Source: Planctomycetota bacterium
GTDB taxonomy: Bacteria; Planctomycetota; Phycisphaerae; Sedimentisphaerales; UBA12454
Length of the DNA stretch: 10,428 bases
Assembly: GCA_018828825.1 (NCBI GenBank)
Contig: JAHJUV010000021.1
Coordinates: 1 to 10,428, forward strand
Reading direction: 5' to 3'
Part shown: in pieces, positions 1 through 6,622 of the stretch
How the letters are laid out: each line of letters starts with the position of its first letter
How positions within the stretch are numbered: position 1 is the stretch's first letter
The notes under the pieces: generated by a model
What the model was told of the DNA's origin: nothing
The model's database searches: none
Seen by the model: only the letters and a program-made list of their open reading frames with translations
Made by a program: the position numbers and the translations under genes

Positions 1-1
1 C

Positions 2-118
2 CATATTGCTTATGTAAGGGCAGGCGCAGGAATAGTTTATGATAGCGTTCCGAAAACAGAATTTGAGGAAACACAGCATAAAGCGAATTCCTGCCTCCGG
101 GCGGTAAGAGGAAAATAA
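2..118 (+). CDS. trpE: Anthranilate synthase component I, C-terminal end (partial)
   Basis: Only the last 38 codons are inside the window, with TAA at 116-118. The translated tail reads HIAYVRAGAGIVYDS and continues to a typical end (E-E-T-x-x-K-A near the terminus). This matches the C-terminal chorismate-binding domain of TrpE/PabB enzymes, where the A-G-A-G-I-V motif lies close to the end. With TrpG it makes anthranilate from chorismate and glutamine. The stop lies 2 nt before trpG, and the last codons contain the AGAGGA that serves trpG as a Shine-Dalgarno, so the two subunits are probably translationally coupled. A PabB identity cannot be excluded from the tail alone, but the downstream trp genes favour TrpE. 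Confidence 0.9.
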   Translation, partial: HIAYVRAGAGIVYDSVPKTEFEETQHKANSCLRAVRGK

Positions 119-120
119 TT

Positions 121-729
121 ATGAGTAATACCAATCAAAATTCTAAAGTTTTGTTTATAGATAATTTCGATTCGTTCACGTATAACCTTGTCGATGATTT
201 CTGCAAGAGAGACTGTATCGCAAAAGTTTATCGTGCCGATACACCGCTGGAAAAGCTCAAAAAAATAGCAGAGGATTTCAGGCCTGATTTGCTTGTGATT
301 TCACCCGGCCCCGGAACTCCCGCAAAAGCCGGCGTTACGCTTGAAGCGATAGGTTATTTCAAAGATATACTGCCGATATTCGGCGTATGTCTCGGCCATC
401 AGGCGATTGTCGAATATTTCGGCGGCACAGTCAGCCACGCGCCGATAATTTGCCACGGCAAAGCCTCGAAAGTAACCCATAACGGAAAGGGAATTTTCGA
501 GAGTGTGGAAAATCCGCTCCAGGCCGGCAGGTATCACAGCCTTTGTGCAGTGGAAGTGCCGGACTGCCTCGAAGTAACCGCACAATATGAAGATATCGTG
601 ATGGGCGTGCAGCACAAACAAAAACCAATCTTTGGCGTACAATTCCATCCGGAAAGTATCCTTACCCCAACTGGCGGAAAAATAATACAGAACCTTTTAA
701 AAATCTCGCAGGTAAACAGGATGGTGTAG
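121..729 (+). CDS. trpG: Anthranilate synthase glutamine amidotransferase subunit
   Basis: The product is 202 aa, a normal length for the free-standing class-I glutamine amidotransferase subunit. It releases ammonia from glutamine for TrpE in the cytoplasm. Visible motifs are FIDNFDSFTYN near residues 12-22, the oxyanion SPGPGTP at 61-67, and the nucleophile motif GVCLGHQ at 88-94 with Cys90. The catalytic His176 and Glu178 lie in FGVQFHPES, so the Cys-His-Glu triad is complete. The ATG at 121 follows AGAGGA at 107-112 with good spacing, which supports this start. The gene is 2 nt from both trpE and trpD. PabA is nearly identical in sequence and some bacteria share one subunit for both pathways; position in the operon decides for trpG, although dual use is possible. 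Confidence 0.95.
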   Translation: MSNTNQNSKVLFIDNFDSFTYNLVDDFCKRDCIAKVYRADTPLEKLKKIAEDFRPDLLVISPGPGTPAKAGVTLEAIGYFKDILPIFGVCLGHQAIVEYFGGTVSHAPIICHGKASKVTHNGKGIFESVENPLQAGRYHSLCAVEVPDCLEVTAQYEDIVMGVQHKQKPIFGVQFHPESILTPTGGKIIQNLLKISQVNRMV

Positions 730-731
730 CT

Positions 732-1754
732 ATGACAAAAATAACTGAATATCTCGAAATTCTTTTCGAAGGCGGCGACCTGAAATACCAGCAAGCAAAA
801 GACCTGCTTGATACCGTCTTCAAGGGCGATGTTGCTGAAGTCCAAATTGCAGCTTTCCTGGCCGCGATGAGAATGAAAAAAGTAGCAGCAGCCGAACTTG
901 CCGGCCTGGCTCAATCTCTACGGGACCACGCCGTGAAAATAAAAACAAAAATCCCAAATCTTATCGATACCTGTGGAACAGGCGGAGCGACGCTGAAAAC
1001 TTTTAACGTTTCCACAGCTTCTGCACTGGTTACTGCCGGCGCCGGTGCTTATGTCGCAAAACACGGCAACCGTGCTATTACAAGCAAGTGCGGCTCAGCC
1101 GATGTATTGGAAGCGATGGGCGTTAAAATCGATTGCACTCCTGAACTTGTCGCAGAATGTATCGAAAACGCACATATCGGTTTTATGTTTGCCCCGCTCT
1201 ATCATCCGGCAATGAAATTCGTTCAGCCCATAAGAAAAAGCCTCGATTTCCGTACGGCCTTTAACATTTTGGGTCCGCTCGCAAATCCTGCCGGCGCCCA
1301 GGCTCAGGTAATGGGCGTACCACAGGAATCTCTGCTTGACAGAATTGCCGAAACGTTCAAAATTCTCGGCCTCAAACGCGCAATGATTGTCCACGGCAGC
1401 GGCCTTGACGAAATAAGCATTACGTCGATTACGAAAGTTGTTGAACTGAAAGACGGCAAAACAACTTCTTATCAAATTAATCCTAAGGATTTTGAGATTT
1501 CATCGCCGAAAATGGCCGAACTCATCGGCAGCAACGCCGAATATAATGCCGGCCTGATTAAGGATATTTTGAACGGCAGAAAAAAAGGTCCTGCCCGTGA
1601 TATGGTGCTTTTAAATGCTGCCGCGGCGATTATGGTCGCAGGCCTTGCCGACGACCTCCGGCAGGGATTTAAAAAGGCCGCCGAATCCATAGACAGCGGC
1701 GCAGCCGCCGGCTGTCTTGAAAAATTTATTGAAATTTCAAATAAGGGAAAATAA
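732..1754 (+). CDS. trpD: Anthranilate phosphoribosyltransferase
   Basis: The product is 340 aa, the usual length of the monofunctional enzyme, which transfers phosphoribose from PRPP to anthranilate. Residues 1-70 form the helical N-terminal domain. The PRPP-binding glycine-rich loop is CGTGG at 81-85 followed by FNVST at 91-95. The conserved KHGNRAITSKCGSADVLE segment (110-127) carries anthranilate and pyrophosphate-binding residues. The downstream KSLDFRTAFNILGPLANP motif is also intact. The start is 2 nt after the trpG stop. It is not fused to TrpG or TrpC. No anomaly is visible in the protein; the anomaly is what follows it, since trpF and not trpC comes next. Confidence 0.96.
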   Translation: MTKITEYLEILFEGGDLKYQQAKDLLDTVFKGDVAEVQIAAFLAAMRMKKVAAAELAGLAQSLRDHAVKIKTKIPNLIDTCGTGGATLKTFNVSTASALVTAGAGAYVAKHGNRAITSKCGSADVLEAMGVKIDCTPELVAECIENAHIGFMFAPLYHPAMKFVQPIRKSLDFRTAFNILGPLANPAGAQAQVMGVPQESLLDRIAETFKILGLKRAMIVHGSGLDEISITSITKVVELKDGKTTSYQINPKDFEISSPKMAELIGSNAEYNAGLIKDILNGRKKGPARDMVLLNAAAAIMVAGLADDLRQGFKKAAESIDSGAAAGCLEKFIEISNKGK

Positions 1755-1766
1755 TCGGTATTAATT

Positions 1767-2417
1767 ATGCTTGCACCGAAAGTAAAAATATGTGGAATAA
1801 CGAACGTCGATGATGCCATAGCGGCGGTACAGCTTGGTGCGGACCTGCTCGGCTTCAATTTCTATTCCAAAAGCCCGCGATATATCGAACCTGCCGATGC
1901 TGAGAAAATTATCAGAAAACTGCCGGCCTTTGTAGATACTGTCGGGGTGTTTGTTGACGCCGATGTCGATACTATTCGCAAAACCACAGGCGATTTAATG
2001 CTCAACTGGGTCCAGCTTCACGGCGATGAGACGCCGGGCTTTTGCGTCTCGCTCGATTCGCTGTCCGCCCAGGTCATAAAGGCTGTCCGGGTTAAAAGCC
2101 CGCGTGATATCGAATATGCAAAAAACTTCGCCACAGATGCCATCCTGCTCGACGCGTTCCATCCATCGCTTTACGGCGGAACTGGGGAAAGATTCGACTG
2201 GAAAACTCTGCCCGAAATTACCGGGCACATACTCGGAAGAACATTTTTGGCGGGCGGAATAAATCCGGAGAATGTAATCGAGGCCGTCAGCCTCGGCTTC
2301 TACGGCATCGATATTTGCAGCGGCATTGAAGACTCGCCCGGCAGAAAAGACCATAAAAAAATGATTGAGCTTTTTAATAAAATTAAAGCTGTTTTAACTG
2401 GTAAAGGTGAACAATGA
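1767..2417 (+). CDS. trpF: Phosphoribosylanthranilate isomerase
   Basis: The product is 216 aa, a typical single-domain TIM barrel that isomerises phosphoribosylanthranilate to CdRP. The N-terminal KICGIT motif contains the catalytic Cys9, and the general acid is Asp129 in ILLDAFHP. Phosphate-binding elements are GGTG (137-140), AGGINPENV (162-170) and GIDICSGIE (180-188). The gene lies 12 nt after trpD. The Shine-Dalgarno is weak: AAGGGAAA at 1743-1750 is rather far from the ATG, so coupling to trpD translation is likely. The 3' end reads AAAGGTGAACAATGA, which would itself be a strong Shine-Dalgarno plus ATG for a directly overlapping gene, although trpB actually begins 107 nt later (see the trpF-trpB insert). 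Confidence 0.95.
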   Translation: MLAPKVKICGITNVDDAIAAVQLGADLLGFNFYSKSPRYIEPADAEKIIRKLPAFVDTVGVFVDADVDTIRKTTGDLMLNWVQLHGDETPGFCVSLDSLSAQVIKAVRVKSPRDIEYAKNFATDAILLDAFHPSLYGGTGERFDWKTLPEITGHILGRTFLAGGINPENVIEAVSLGFYGIDICSGIEDSPGRKDHKKMIELFNKIKAVLTGKGEQ

Positions 2418-2524
2418 ATCCCGCACCTTCCAATATTCATTTATTTCCTTTTAAGGCGCGGGGTAGAAATAAATTTGATAATTTAAATATGCAAAATAAA
2501 ATTTGAATAGAAGGAAGGTGCGGG
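2418..2524. mobile_element. Inverted-repeat-bounded insert between trpF and trpB (MITE-like)
   Basis: This 107-nt non-coding, AT-rich stretch is the only long gap in the operon. Its ends form a perfect 14-bp inverted repeat: ATCCCGCACCTTCC at 2418-2431 and GGAAGGTGCGGGAT at 2513-2526. A second arm pair, TATTCA 2434-2439 with TGAATA 2504-2509, continues the stem after a 2x3 internal loop. An inner hairpin pairs TTTATTTC 2440-2447 with GAAATAAA 2466-2473. The insert is flanked by ATGA(A) at 2414-2418 and 2525-2529, which looks like a target duplication. It carries no ORF, so any mobilisation would need an enzyme encoded elsewhere. The alternative is a regulatory stem-loop controlling trpB. The structure is seen directly; the insertion history is inferred. 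Confidence 0.55.
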
Positions 2525-2527
2525 ATG
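2513..2527 (+). promoter_or_regulatory. trpB ribosome-binding site inside an inverted-repeat arm
   Basis: GGAAGG at 2513-2518 precedes the trpB ATG (2525-2527) by 6 nt. This Shine-Dalgarno and the first two bases of the start codon lie in the right arm of the 14-bp inverted repeat, whose left arm begins immediately after the trpF stop codon. If the mRNA folds, initiation at trpB would be blocked; ribosomes finishing trpF would cover or open the left arm. The pairing is seen; a regulatory effect is inference. Confidence 0.5.
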
Positions 2528-3694
2528 AAACATAGCGGAAGATTTGGACAATTCGGCGGATTCTATGTGCCCGAGGTGCTCATACCGGCCCTTGAGGAAA
2601 TGGAACAGGCCTTCTATAAATATTATAAAGACGAAAAATTCGTCGCCGAGCTCAACACGCTTTACAAAGATTACGCCGGCAGGCCGACGCCTTTGTATTA
2701 CGCCACGCGTTTCAGCGAGCTTGTCGGCTTTAAAGTCTATATCAAACGTGAGGACCTGCTGCACGGCGGGGCACACAAGGTCAATAACTGTCTCGGCCAG
2801 GGACTGCTCGCAAAATATATGGGCAAAACAAAACTCATTGCCGAAACCGGCGCCGGCCAGCACGGCCTTGCAACCTCGATGATTGGCGCTTTGTTCGGAA
2901 TGCAGACGAAAATATTTATGGGTGCGATAGACGTTGACCGCCAAAGCGTAAACGTCCACAAAATGAAACTCTGCGGCGCAGAAGTCATCTCCGTCAAAGG
3001 CGGAACGGAAACGTTAAAAGACGCCATCAACGAGGCGCTTCGATATTGGACCGCCAATGTCACCGACACTTTTTATTTGTTCGGAACCGCCTGTGGCCCG
3101 CATCCGTATCCGACCATCGTAAAGCATTTTCAGACCTGCATCGGCACCGAGGCCCGCGCCCAGTGTCTTGAAAAAATAGGCAAATTGCCTGATATCGTTA
3201 CTGCCTGCGTCGGCGGAGGAAGCAATGCCATAGGTATTTTCAGTGCGTTTTACGACGACAAGAATGTCAAGCTCGTCGGCGTCGAACCCGCCGGCAAAGG
3301 CATCCAGACCGGCAAACACGCCGCTCCGCTTATGGCCGGAAGCGTCGGTATCCTGCACGGCACCAAAATGTATCTTATGCAGAATAAAGAAGGTCAAATT
3401 CTCGATACCGAATCAATCTCCGCCGGCCTTGACTATCCCGGCGTCGGTCCGGAGCACTGTTTACTTAAAGATACCGGCAGGGCCCAATACGTTGCTGTCG
3501 ATGATAAATCGGTGCTCGACATTTTCGATATCTTCACAAAGTGCGAAGGTATTCTGCCGGCCCTCGAAAGCTCGCATTCTCTTGCCTGGGTTTACAGCCA
3601 GAAGGGCAAACTGCCTGCCGATACGATTGTCGTTGTCAATCTTTCCGGCCGAGGCGACAAAGACGTTGACATAGTCGAAAGGAGTAGAAAGTGA
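2525..3694 (+). CDS. trpB: Tryptophan synthase beta chain
   Basis: The product is 389 aa, typical of TrpB1-type beta subunits. It condenses indole with serine using pyridoxal phosphate. Visible features are the N-terminal FGQFGGFYVPEVL, the substrate segment GRPTPLYYA, and HKVNN with the PLP Schiff-base Lys85. ETGAGQHG follows with Glu107, then the PLP-phosphate loop GGGSNA at 230-235, EGILPALESSHS, and the C-terminal SGRGDKD. All catalytic elements are present. The ATG at 2525 is fixed by GGAAGG six bases upstream and by homology of the N-terminus. The stop overlaps the trpA start by 4 nt (GTGA), which fits equimolar alpha2beta2 assembly. The upstream spacing from trpF is abnormal for this operon. 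Confidence 0.97.
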   Translation: MKHSGRFGQFGGFYVPEVLIPALEEMEQAFYKYYKDEKFVAELNTLYKDYAGRPTPLYYATRFSELVGFKVYIKREDLLHGGAHKVNNCLGQGLLAKYMGKTKLIAETGAGQHGLATSMIGALFGMQTKIFMGAIDVDRQSVNVHKMKLCGAEVISVKGGTETLKDAINEALRYWTANVTDTFYLFGTACGPHPYPTIVKHFQTCIGTEARAQCLEKIGKLPDIVTACVGGGSNAIGIFSAFYDDKNVKLVGVEPAGKGIQTGKHAAPLMAGSVGILHGTKMYLMQNKEGQILDTESISAGLDYPGVGPEHCLLKDTGRAQYVAVDDKSVLDIFDIFTKCEGILPALESSHSLAWVYSQKGKLPADTIVVVNLSGRGDKDVDIVERSRK

Positions 3695-4488
3695 AATCAT
3701 ACAAACAGACTTTCGCCGGATTGAAACACGCAGCGCTTATACCATTTTTCGTTATAGGCGACCCGGATTTTGATACGAGCCTTGAAATTATAAAAGCCGC
3801 GATTGACGCCGGCGCTGATGTCCTCGAACTTGGCATCGCCTTTTCGGACCCGATTGCCGACGGCCCGACAATTCAGAAAGCCGACATCCGCGCACTCAGC
3901 TCCGGCATAGACATCGAAAAAGCAAAAGACTTTATCAAAAAAGTAAAAGCTTATAAGGATATTCCCATAGGTCTTTTGATGTATTACAATCTTATTTTTC
4001 AATATGGCACCGAAAAGTTTTTTACTGATTTTGCCAACGCCGGCACAAACAGCGTCCTTATCGCCGATTTAAGCATTGACGATGTTGACGAAATTTACAC
4101 CCCGGCTCGAAAAGCAGGCCTCGACACAGTTTTTATGGTAACACCTAATACTGAAACCGAGCGTGCTAAAAAAATTGCCGAAAAATGCACAGGCTTTATC
4201 TATACCGTCTCGCTGCTCGGTGTTACCGGCGGCAGGGATACACTGTCCGATATGATTAAGCCCCTGATAAGCAGATTGAAATCCATTACTGATGTGCCGG
4301 TTTGCGTCGGTTTTGGCGTAAGCACACCCGCCCACGCGGTCGAATTGGCAAAAGCCGGCGCCGACGGCGTTATCATCGGCTCAAGAATTGTAAGAATCAT
4401 CGAGGAAAATCTTAACGACAAAAAATCCATCCCCGCCAAGGTAAAATCATTTCTGACGCAGATTAAAGAGGCAATCGTGAAAGTATAA
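3691..4488 (+). CDS. trpA: Tryptophan synthase alpha chain
   Basis: The product is 265 aa, a normal length. The TIM-barrel alpha subunit cleaves indole-glycerol phosphate and channels indole to TrpB. The start is GTG, overlapping the trpB stop (GTGA at 3691-3694) and preceded by AAAGGAG at 3678-3684 with 6-nt spacing. The catalytic pair is visible: Glu46 in VLELG and Asp57 in FSDPIADGP. The stretch is GIAFSDP where many homologues have GIPFSDP or GVPFSDP, a minor difference. The phosphate-binding end GFGVSTPAHA and GVIIGSRIV is intact. It is the last gene of the operon; its stop lies only 4 nt from the stop of the convergent accC. Confidence 0.96.
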   Translation: MKSYKQTFAGLKHAALIPFFVIGDPDFDTSLEIIKAAIDAGADVLELGIAFSDPIADGPTIQKADIRALSSGIDIEKAKDFIKKVKAYKDIPIGLLMYYNLIFQYGTEKFFTDFANAGTNSVLIADLSIDDVDEIYTPARKAGLDTVFMVTPNTETERAKKIAEKCTGFIYTVSLLGVTGGRDTLSDMIKPLISRLKSITDVPVCVGFGVSTPAHAVELAKAGADGVIIGSRIVRIIEENLNDKKSIPAKVKSFLTQIKEAIVKV

Positions 4489-4492
4489 CCTG

Positions 4493-5833
4493 TCAGGTAA
4501 TATTCTGTTCGATAAAGCTCGTATCCACCTTATTCTGCAGATAGCGATTATGCGACAGGATTTTATGGCAGATAGGGATTGTGGTCTTAATTGGCTCGAT
4601 TCTAAATTCGCTCAAAGCGCATTTCATCGTTATTATCGCCTCGCCTCTCGTCGGCCGGTGTACTATCAGTTTTGCAATCATCGAATCGTAATGGGGCGAA
4701 ACCATCGCACCCTGGGAAATATGCGTATCGACCCTTACGCCCATCCCGCCGGGCAGGATAAATTTTTCGACCTTTCCCGGGCAGGGTGCAAAATTACGCG
4801 CGGGATCTTCAGCGTTGATTCGGCATTCTATTGCGACGCCGTTATGTTCGATATCTTTCTGGCGAAGATTAAGATTCTGTCCGCCGGCGACTTTAAGCTG
4901 CATTTTTATCAAATCGACCCCGGTCACCATTTCCGTAACGGGATGTTCGACCTGGATTCTCGTATTGACCTCGATAAAGTAAAATCTTTTATCGCGGTCG
5001 AGCAGAAATTCAACCGTCGCCGCGTTTTCGTAATTTGCTTCCTTTATTACCTTAATCGCCGACTTGCATAATTCCTCGCGTGTATGTTCGTCAAGCACCG
5101 GACAAGGCGATTCCTCGATAAGCTTTTGATGCCTTCGCTGTATCGAACAATCTCTCTCGAAAAAGTGCAATACATTGCCTGACTTATCCGCCATTACCTG
5201 CACCTCAACGTGCCGCGGCTCGACAACATATTTTTCCAGATAAACTGTGCCGTCTTTAAACGCAGCCTCGGCTTCGTTCTTTGCGGTCGCAAATGCGTTT
5301 CGCAGGCTGATATCGTTATGAGCCACCCGCATTCCTCTTCCGCCGCCGCCAGCCGCCGCTTTTATTATTACCGGGTATCCGATTTTATTAGCGAGTTTAA
5401 TTGCTTCTTTTTCGTCTTTAATCTTGCCTTCCGAGCCGGGCACTACGGGAACGTGTGCCTTTTTCGCAATTGCCCTTGCCGCCACTTTGTCCCCGAGCAT
5501 CTTCATCGACTCCGGCCTCGGCCCGATGAAAGTTATCCCGCAATCGGCACAAATCTGTGCGAAGTGCGCGTTCTCTGCGAGAAATCCGTAGCCCGGATGA
5601 ATCGCCTCGACGTCAGCGACTTCAGCTGCGCTTATTATCGCTGGAATATTAAGATAGCTTTGTGCCGGACTTGCCGGACCGATGCAAATCGCCTGGTCCG
5701 CAAGTTCGATATAGGAAGCGCCTCTGTCTGCCTCGGAATAGACGACCACCGATTCGATGCCCATCTCGCGGCAGGCACGAATTATTCGCAATGCTATTTC
5801 GCCTCTATTGGCTATAAGGATTCTTGAGAACAT
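4493..5833 (-). CDS. accC: Acetyl-CoA carboxylase, biotin carboxylase subunit
   Basis: The product is 446 aa, the length of the free-standing subunit. It carboxylates biotin on AccB using ATP and bicarbonate, the first half-reaction of malonyl-CoA synthesis. The N-terminal domain starts FSRILIANRGEIALRI and includes HPGYGFLAEN. In the ATP-grasp domain, LGDK gives Lys116, the glycine-rich lid GGGGRGMR lies at 162-169, Lys158 precedes it, and HVEVQV follows. The metal-binding Glu275 (ATVEF) and Glu288 lie around FIEVNTRIQVEHPVTEM, with catalytic Arg292. There is no biotinyl or carboxyltransferase domain, so it is not pyruvate or propionyl-CoA carboxylase in one chain, although AccC can serve other acyl-CoA carboxylases. 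It is 30 nt downstream of accB; the Shine-Dalgarno is weak, suggesting co-translation in an accBC operon. Confidence 0.96.
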   Translation of the reverse strand: MFSRILIANRGEIALRIIRACREMGIESVVVYSEADRGASYIELADQAICIGPASPAQSYLNIPAIISAAEVADVEAIHPGYGFLAENAHFAQICADCGITFIGPRPESMKMLGDKVAARAIAKKAHVPVVPGSEGKIKDEKEAIKLANKIGYPVIIKAAAGGGGRGMRVAHNDISLRNAFATAKNEAEAAFKDGTVYLEKYVVEPRHVEVQVMADKSGNVLHFFERDCSIQRRHQKLIEESPCPVLDEHTREELCKSAIKVIKEANYENAATVEFLLDRDKRFYFIEVNTRIQVEHPVTEMVTGVDLIKMQLKVAGGQNLNLRQKDIEHNGVAIECRINAEDPARNFAPCPGKVEKFILPGGMGVRVDTHISQGAMVSPHYDSMIAKLIVHRPTRGEAIITMKCALSEFRIEPIKTTIPICHKILSHNRYLQNKVDTSFIEQNIT

Positions 5834-5863
5834 TTGTTTATCCGCAGAAAATCAAAACCGGCA

Positions 5864-6316
5864 TTAGTCCGGCCTGACCTTGAACAATACCTGGCCGAAT
5901 TCGACTGCCTGTCCGGTGGCAACCATAACCTTTTCTATTGTGCCGGTGGTCTCAGCCTTTATTTCGTTCATCACTTTCATCGCTTCGACGATGCATACTA
6001 CCGTATCAGGCGTTACATGGTCGCCGACTTTAGCATAAGGCGGCGAATCAGGACTGGCCGCCGAGTAAAATGTACCGATTATAGGCGAAGGTATATTAAC
6101 AAGATTGTCGGTTGGTGTCGCACCAGTTGCCGCCGGCGCAGCGGGTGCCGTAACAGACATCGGCGCCGCCGGAACCCCCGCCATACCTGAACCCGGACGT
6201 TTGAGATGAATCTTATTGTCGCCGTCGACGATTTCCACCTCGACAAGGTCCTTTTCTATCATAAGGTCGATAAGCTCCTTGACCCGCTTCAAATTGCTTG
6301 TTTTTTCATCGCCCAT
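5864..6316 (-). CDS. accB: Acetyl-CoA carboxylase biotin carboxyl carrier protein
   Basis: The product is 150 aa, typical for BCCP. Residues 1-40 are the N-terminal helical/beta region (KRVKELIDLMIEKDLVEVEI). Residues about 41-70 are an Ala/Pro-rich flexible linker. The biotinyl domain runs from about 73 to 149 (NIPSPIIGTFY to the end). The biotinylated residue is Lys114 in the canonical EAMKVMN. The ATG is preceded on the minus strand by AAGGA at about 7-nt spacing, which supports this start. It forms an operon with accC and is transcribed toward the trp operon. Biotinylation requires BirA, not seen here. Confidence 0.96.
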   Translation of the reverse strand: MGDEKTSNLKRVKELIDLMIEKDLVEVEIVDGDNKIHLKRPGSGMAGVPAAPMSVTAPAAPAATGATPTDNLVNIPSPIIGTFYSAASPDSPPYAKVGDHVTPDTVVCIVEAMKVMNEIKAETTGTIEKVMVATGQAVEFGQVLFKVRPD

Positions 6317-6433
6317 TATTAAGTCCTTAAAATTTATCCGCCTTCGGCTTACTTACAACTTTCAATCCGAAAGCCCCCAACTTTATGTTGGGGGTTAGTT
6401 TAGCCGTCGCCGTACCGGCGACGCAGTTTAGTA
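6317..6433 (-). promoter_or_regulatory. Structured 5' leader of accBC with several stem-loops
   Basis: Between the candidate promoter and the accB start there are successive hairpins. In + coordinates they are: 6405-6423, an 8-bp perfect stem CGTCGCCG/CGGCGACG with loop TAC; 6374-6394, an 8-bp stem CCCCCAAC/GTTGGGGG with loop TTTAT; 6359-6373, CTTTC/GAAAG with a 5-nt loop; and 6340-6348, GCC/GGC with a 3-nt loop. None is followed by a clear T run in the accB direction, so a classical terminator or attenuator is not evident. The leader may be a regulatory or mRNA-stabilising element, or accumulated palindromic repeats. It does not match any riboswitch I recognise. Confidence 0.45.
6405..6423. 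repeat. GC-rich perfect hairpin flanked by AGTTTAG direct repeats
   Basis: CGTCGCCG and CGGCGACG are perfectly complementary around a 3-nt loop. The 7-mer AGTTTAG occurs on both sides, at 6397-6403 and 6425-6431. A hairpin framed by a short direct repeat is compatible with insertion of a tiny palindromic element that duplicated its target, but only one copy is seen here. Confidence 0.5.
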
Positions 6434-6461
6434 AGTATAGTAAAGATCACCGTTTTTGCAA
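6434..6461 (-). promoter_or_regulatory. Candidate sigma-70-type promoter for accBC
   Basis: On the minus strand, TTGCAA (6461-6456) and TATACT (6439-6434) are separated by 16 nt. They match the consensus -35 at 4/6 and -10 at 5/6. Transcription would begin near 6427 and give a leader of about 110 nt before accB. This is a consensus match only. Confidence 0.45.
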
Positions 6462-6484
6462 ATGAAAATTAAAACAGCTTGAAT

Positions 6485-6512
6485 TTGAACTTTTCCCATA
6501 TATGTGTATAAT
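6485..6512 (+). promoter_or_regulatory. Candidate sigma-70-type promoter upstream of the methyltransferase remnant
   Basis: A perfect TATAAT at 6507-6512 has TTGAAC at 6485-6490 as a 4/6 match for the -35, with a 16-nt spacer. The predicted start near 6519 lies just before the first hairpin repeat (6528-6559). It would serve the remnant gene at 6623 and possibly the genes beyond. Confidence 0.45.
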
Positions 6513-6527
6513 CAGCAAACCGCATTT

Positions 6528-6559
6528 GTCATTGCGAGGCCGTTAGGCCGAAGCAATCT
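6528..6559 (+). repeat. Hairpin repeat copy 1 (GTCATTGC...GCAATCT subtype)
   Basis: This copy is 32 nt and belongs to a family found six times in this window. The outer stem is ATTGC/GCAAT. A purine internal loop follows (GA opposite GAA), then an inner stem GGCC/GGCC closed by the loop GTTA. It lies in the putative 5' UTR of the remnant gene. Another small hairpin, CCGGT/ACCGG, follows at 6581-6594. Confidence 0.8.
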
Positions 6560-6622
6560 CAATCCTGCGGATTTACAAAGCCGGTTCTAACCGGTGCAAT
6601 AACAGATTTGATGGGAACAATA

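Noticed and set aside
4488..4498. Bidirectional terminator at the trpA-accC junction
   Set aside because: The stem has 4 bp with no T tract on either strand.
4550..5827. Long plus-strand reading frames at 4550-5071 and 5210-5827
   Set aside because: They are antisense to accC, which shows complete family motifs throughout; the plus-strand translations have no recognisable domain and look like codon-bias shadows.
5834..6190. Plus-strand reading frame opposite accB
   Set aside because: Its translation is Arg/Cys-rich low-complexity sequence opposite the Ala/Pro linker and biotinyl domain of accB.
6371..6401. Rho-independent terminator reading on the plus strand (CCCCCAAC hairpin)
   Set aside because: The stem is strong but the tail (TTAGTTTAG) is not a T run, and no plus-strand gene ends nearby. 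It was kept as a leader hairpin instead.
6608..6622. Earlier TTG or ATG start for the methyltransferase remnant
   Set aside because: The extra residues add nothing conserved and no Shine-Dalgarno precedes them; 6623 has GGGA upstream.
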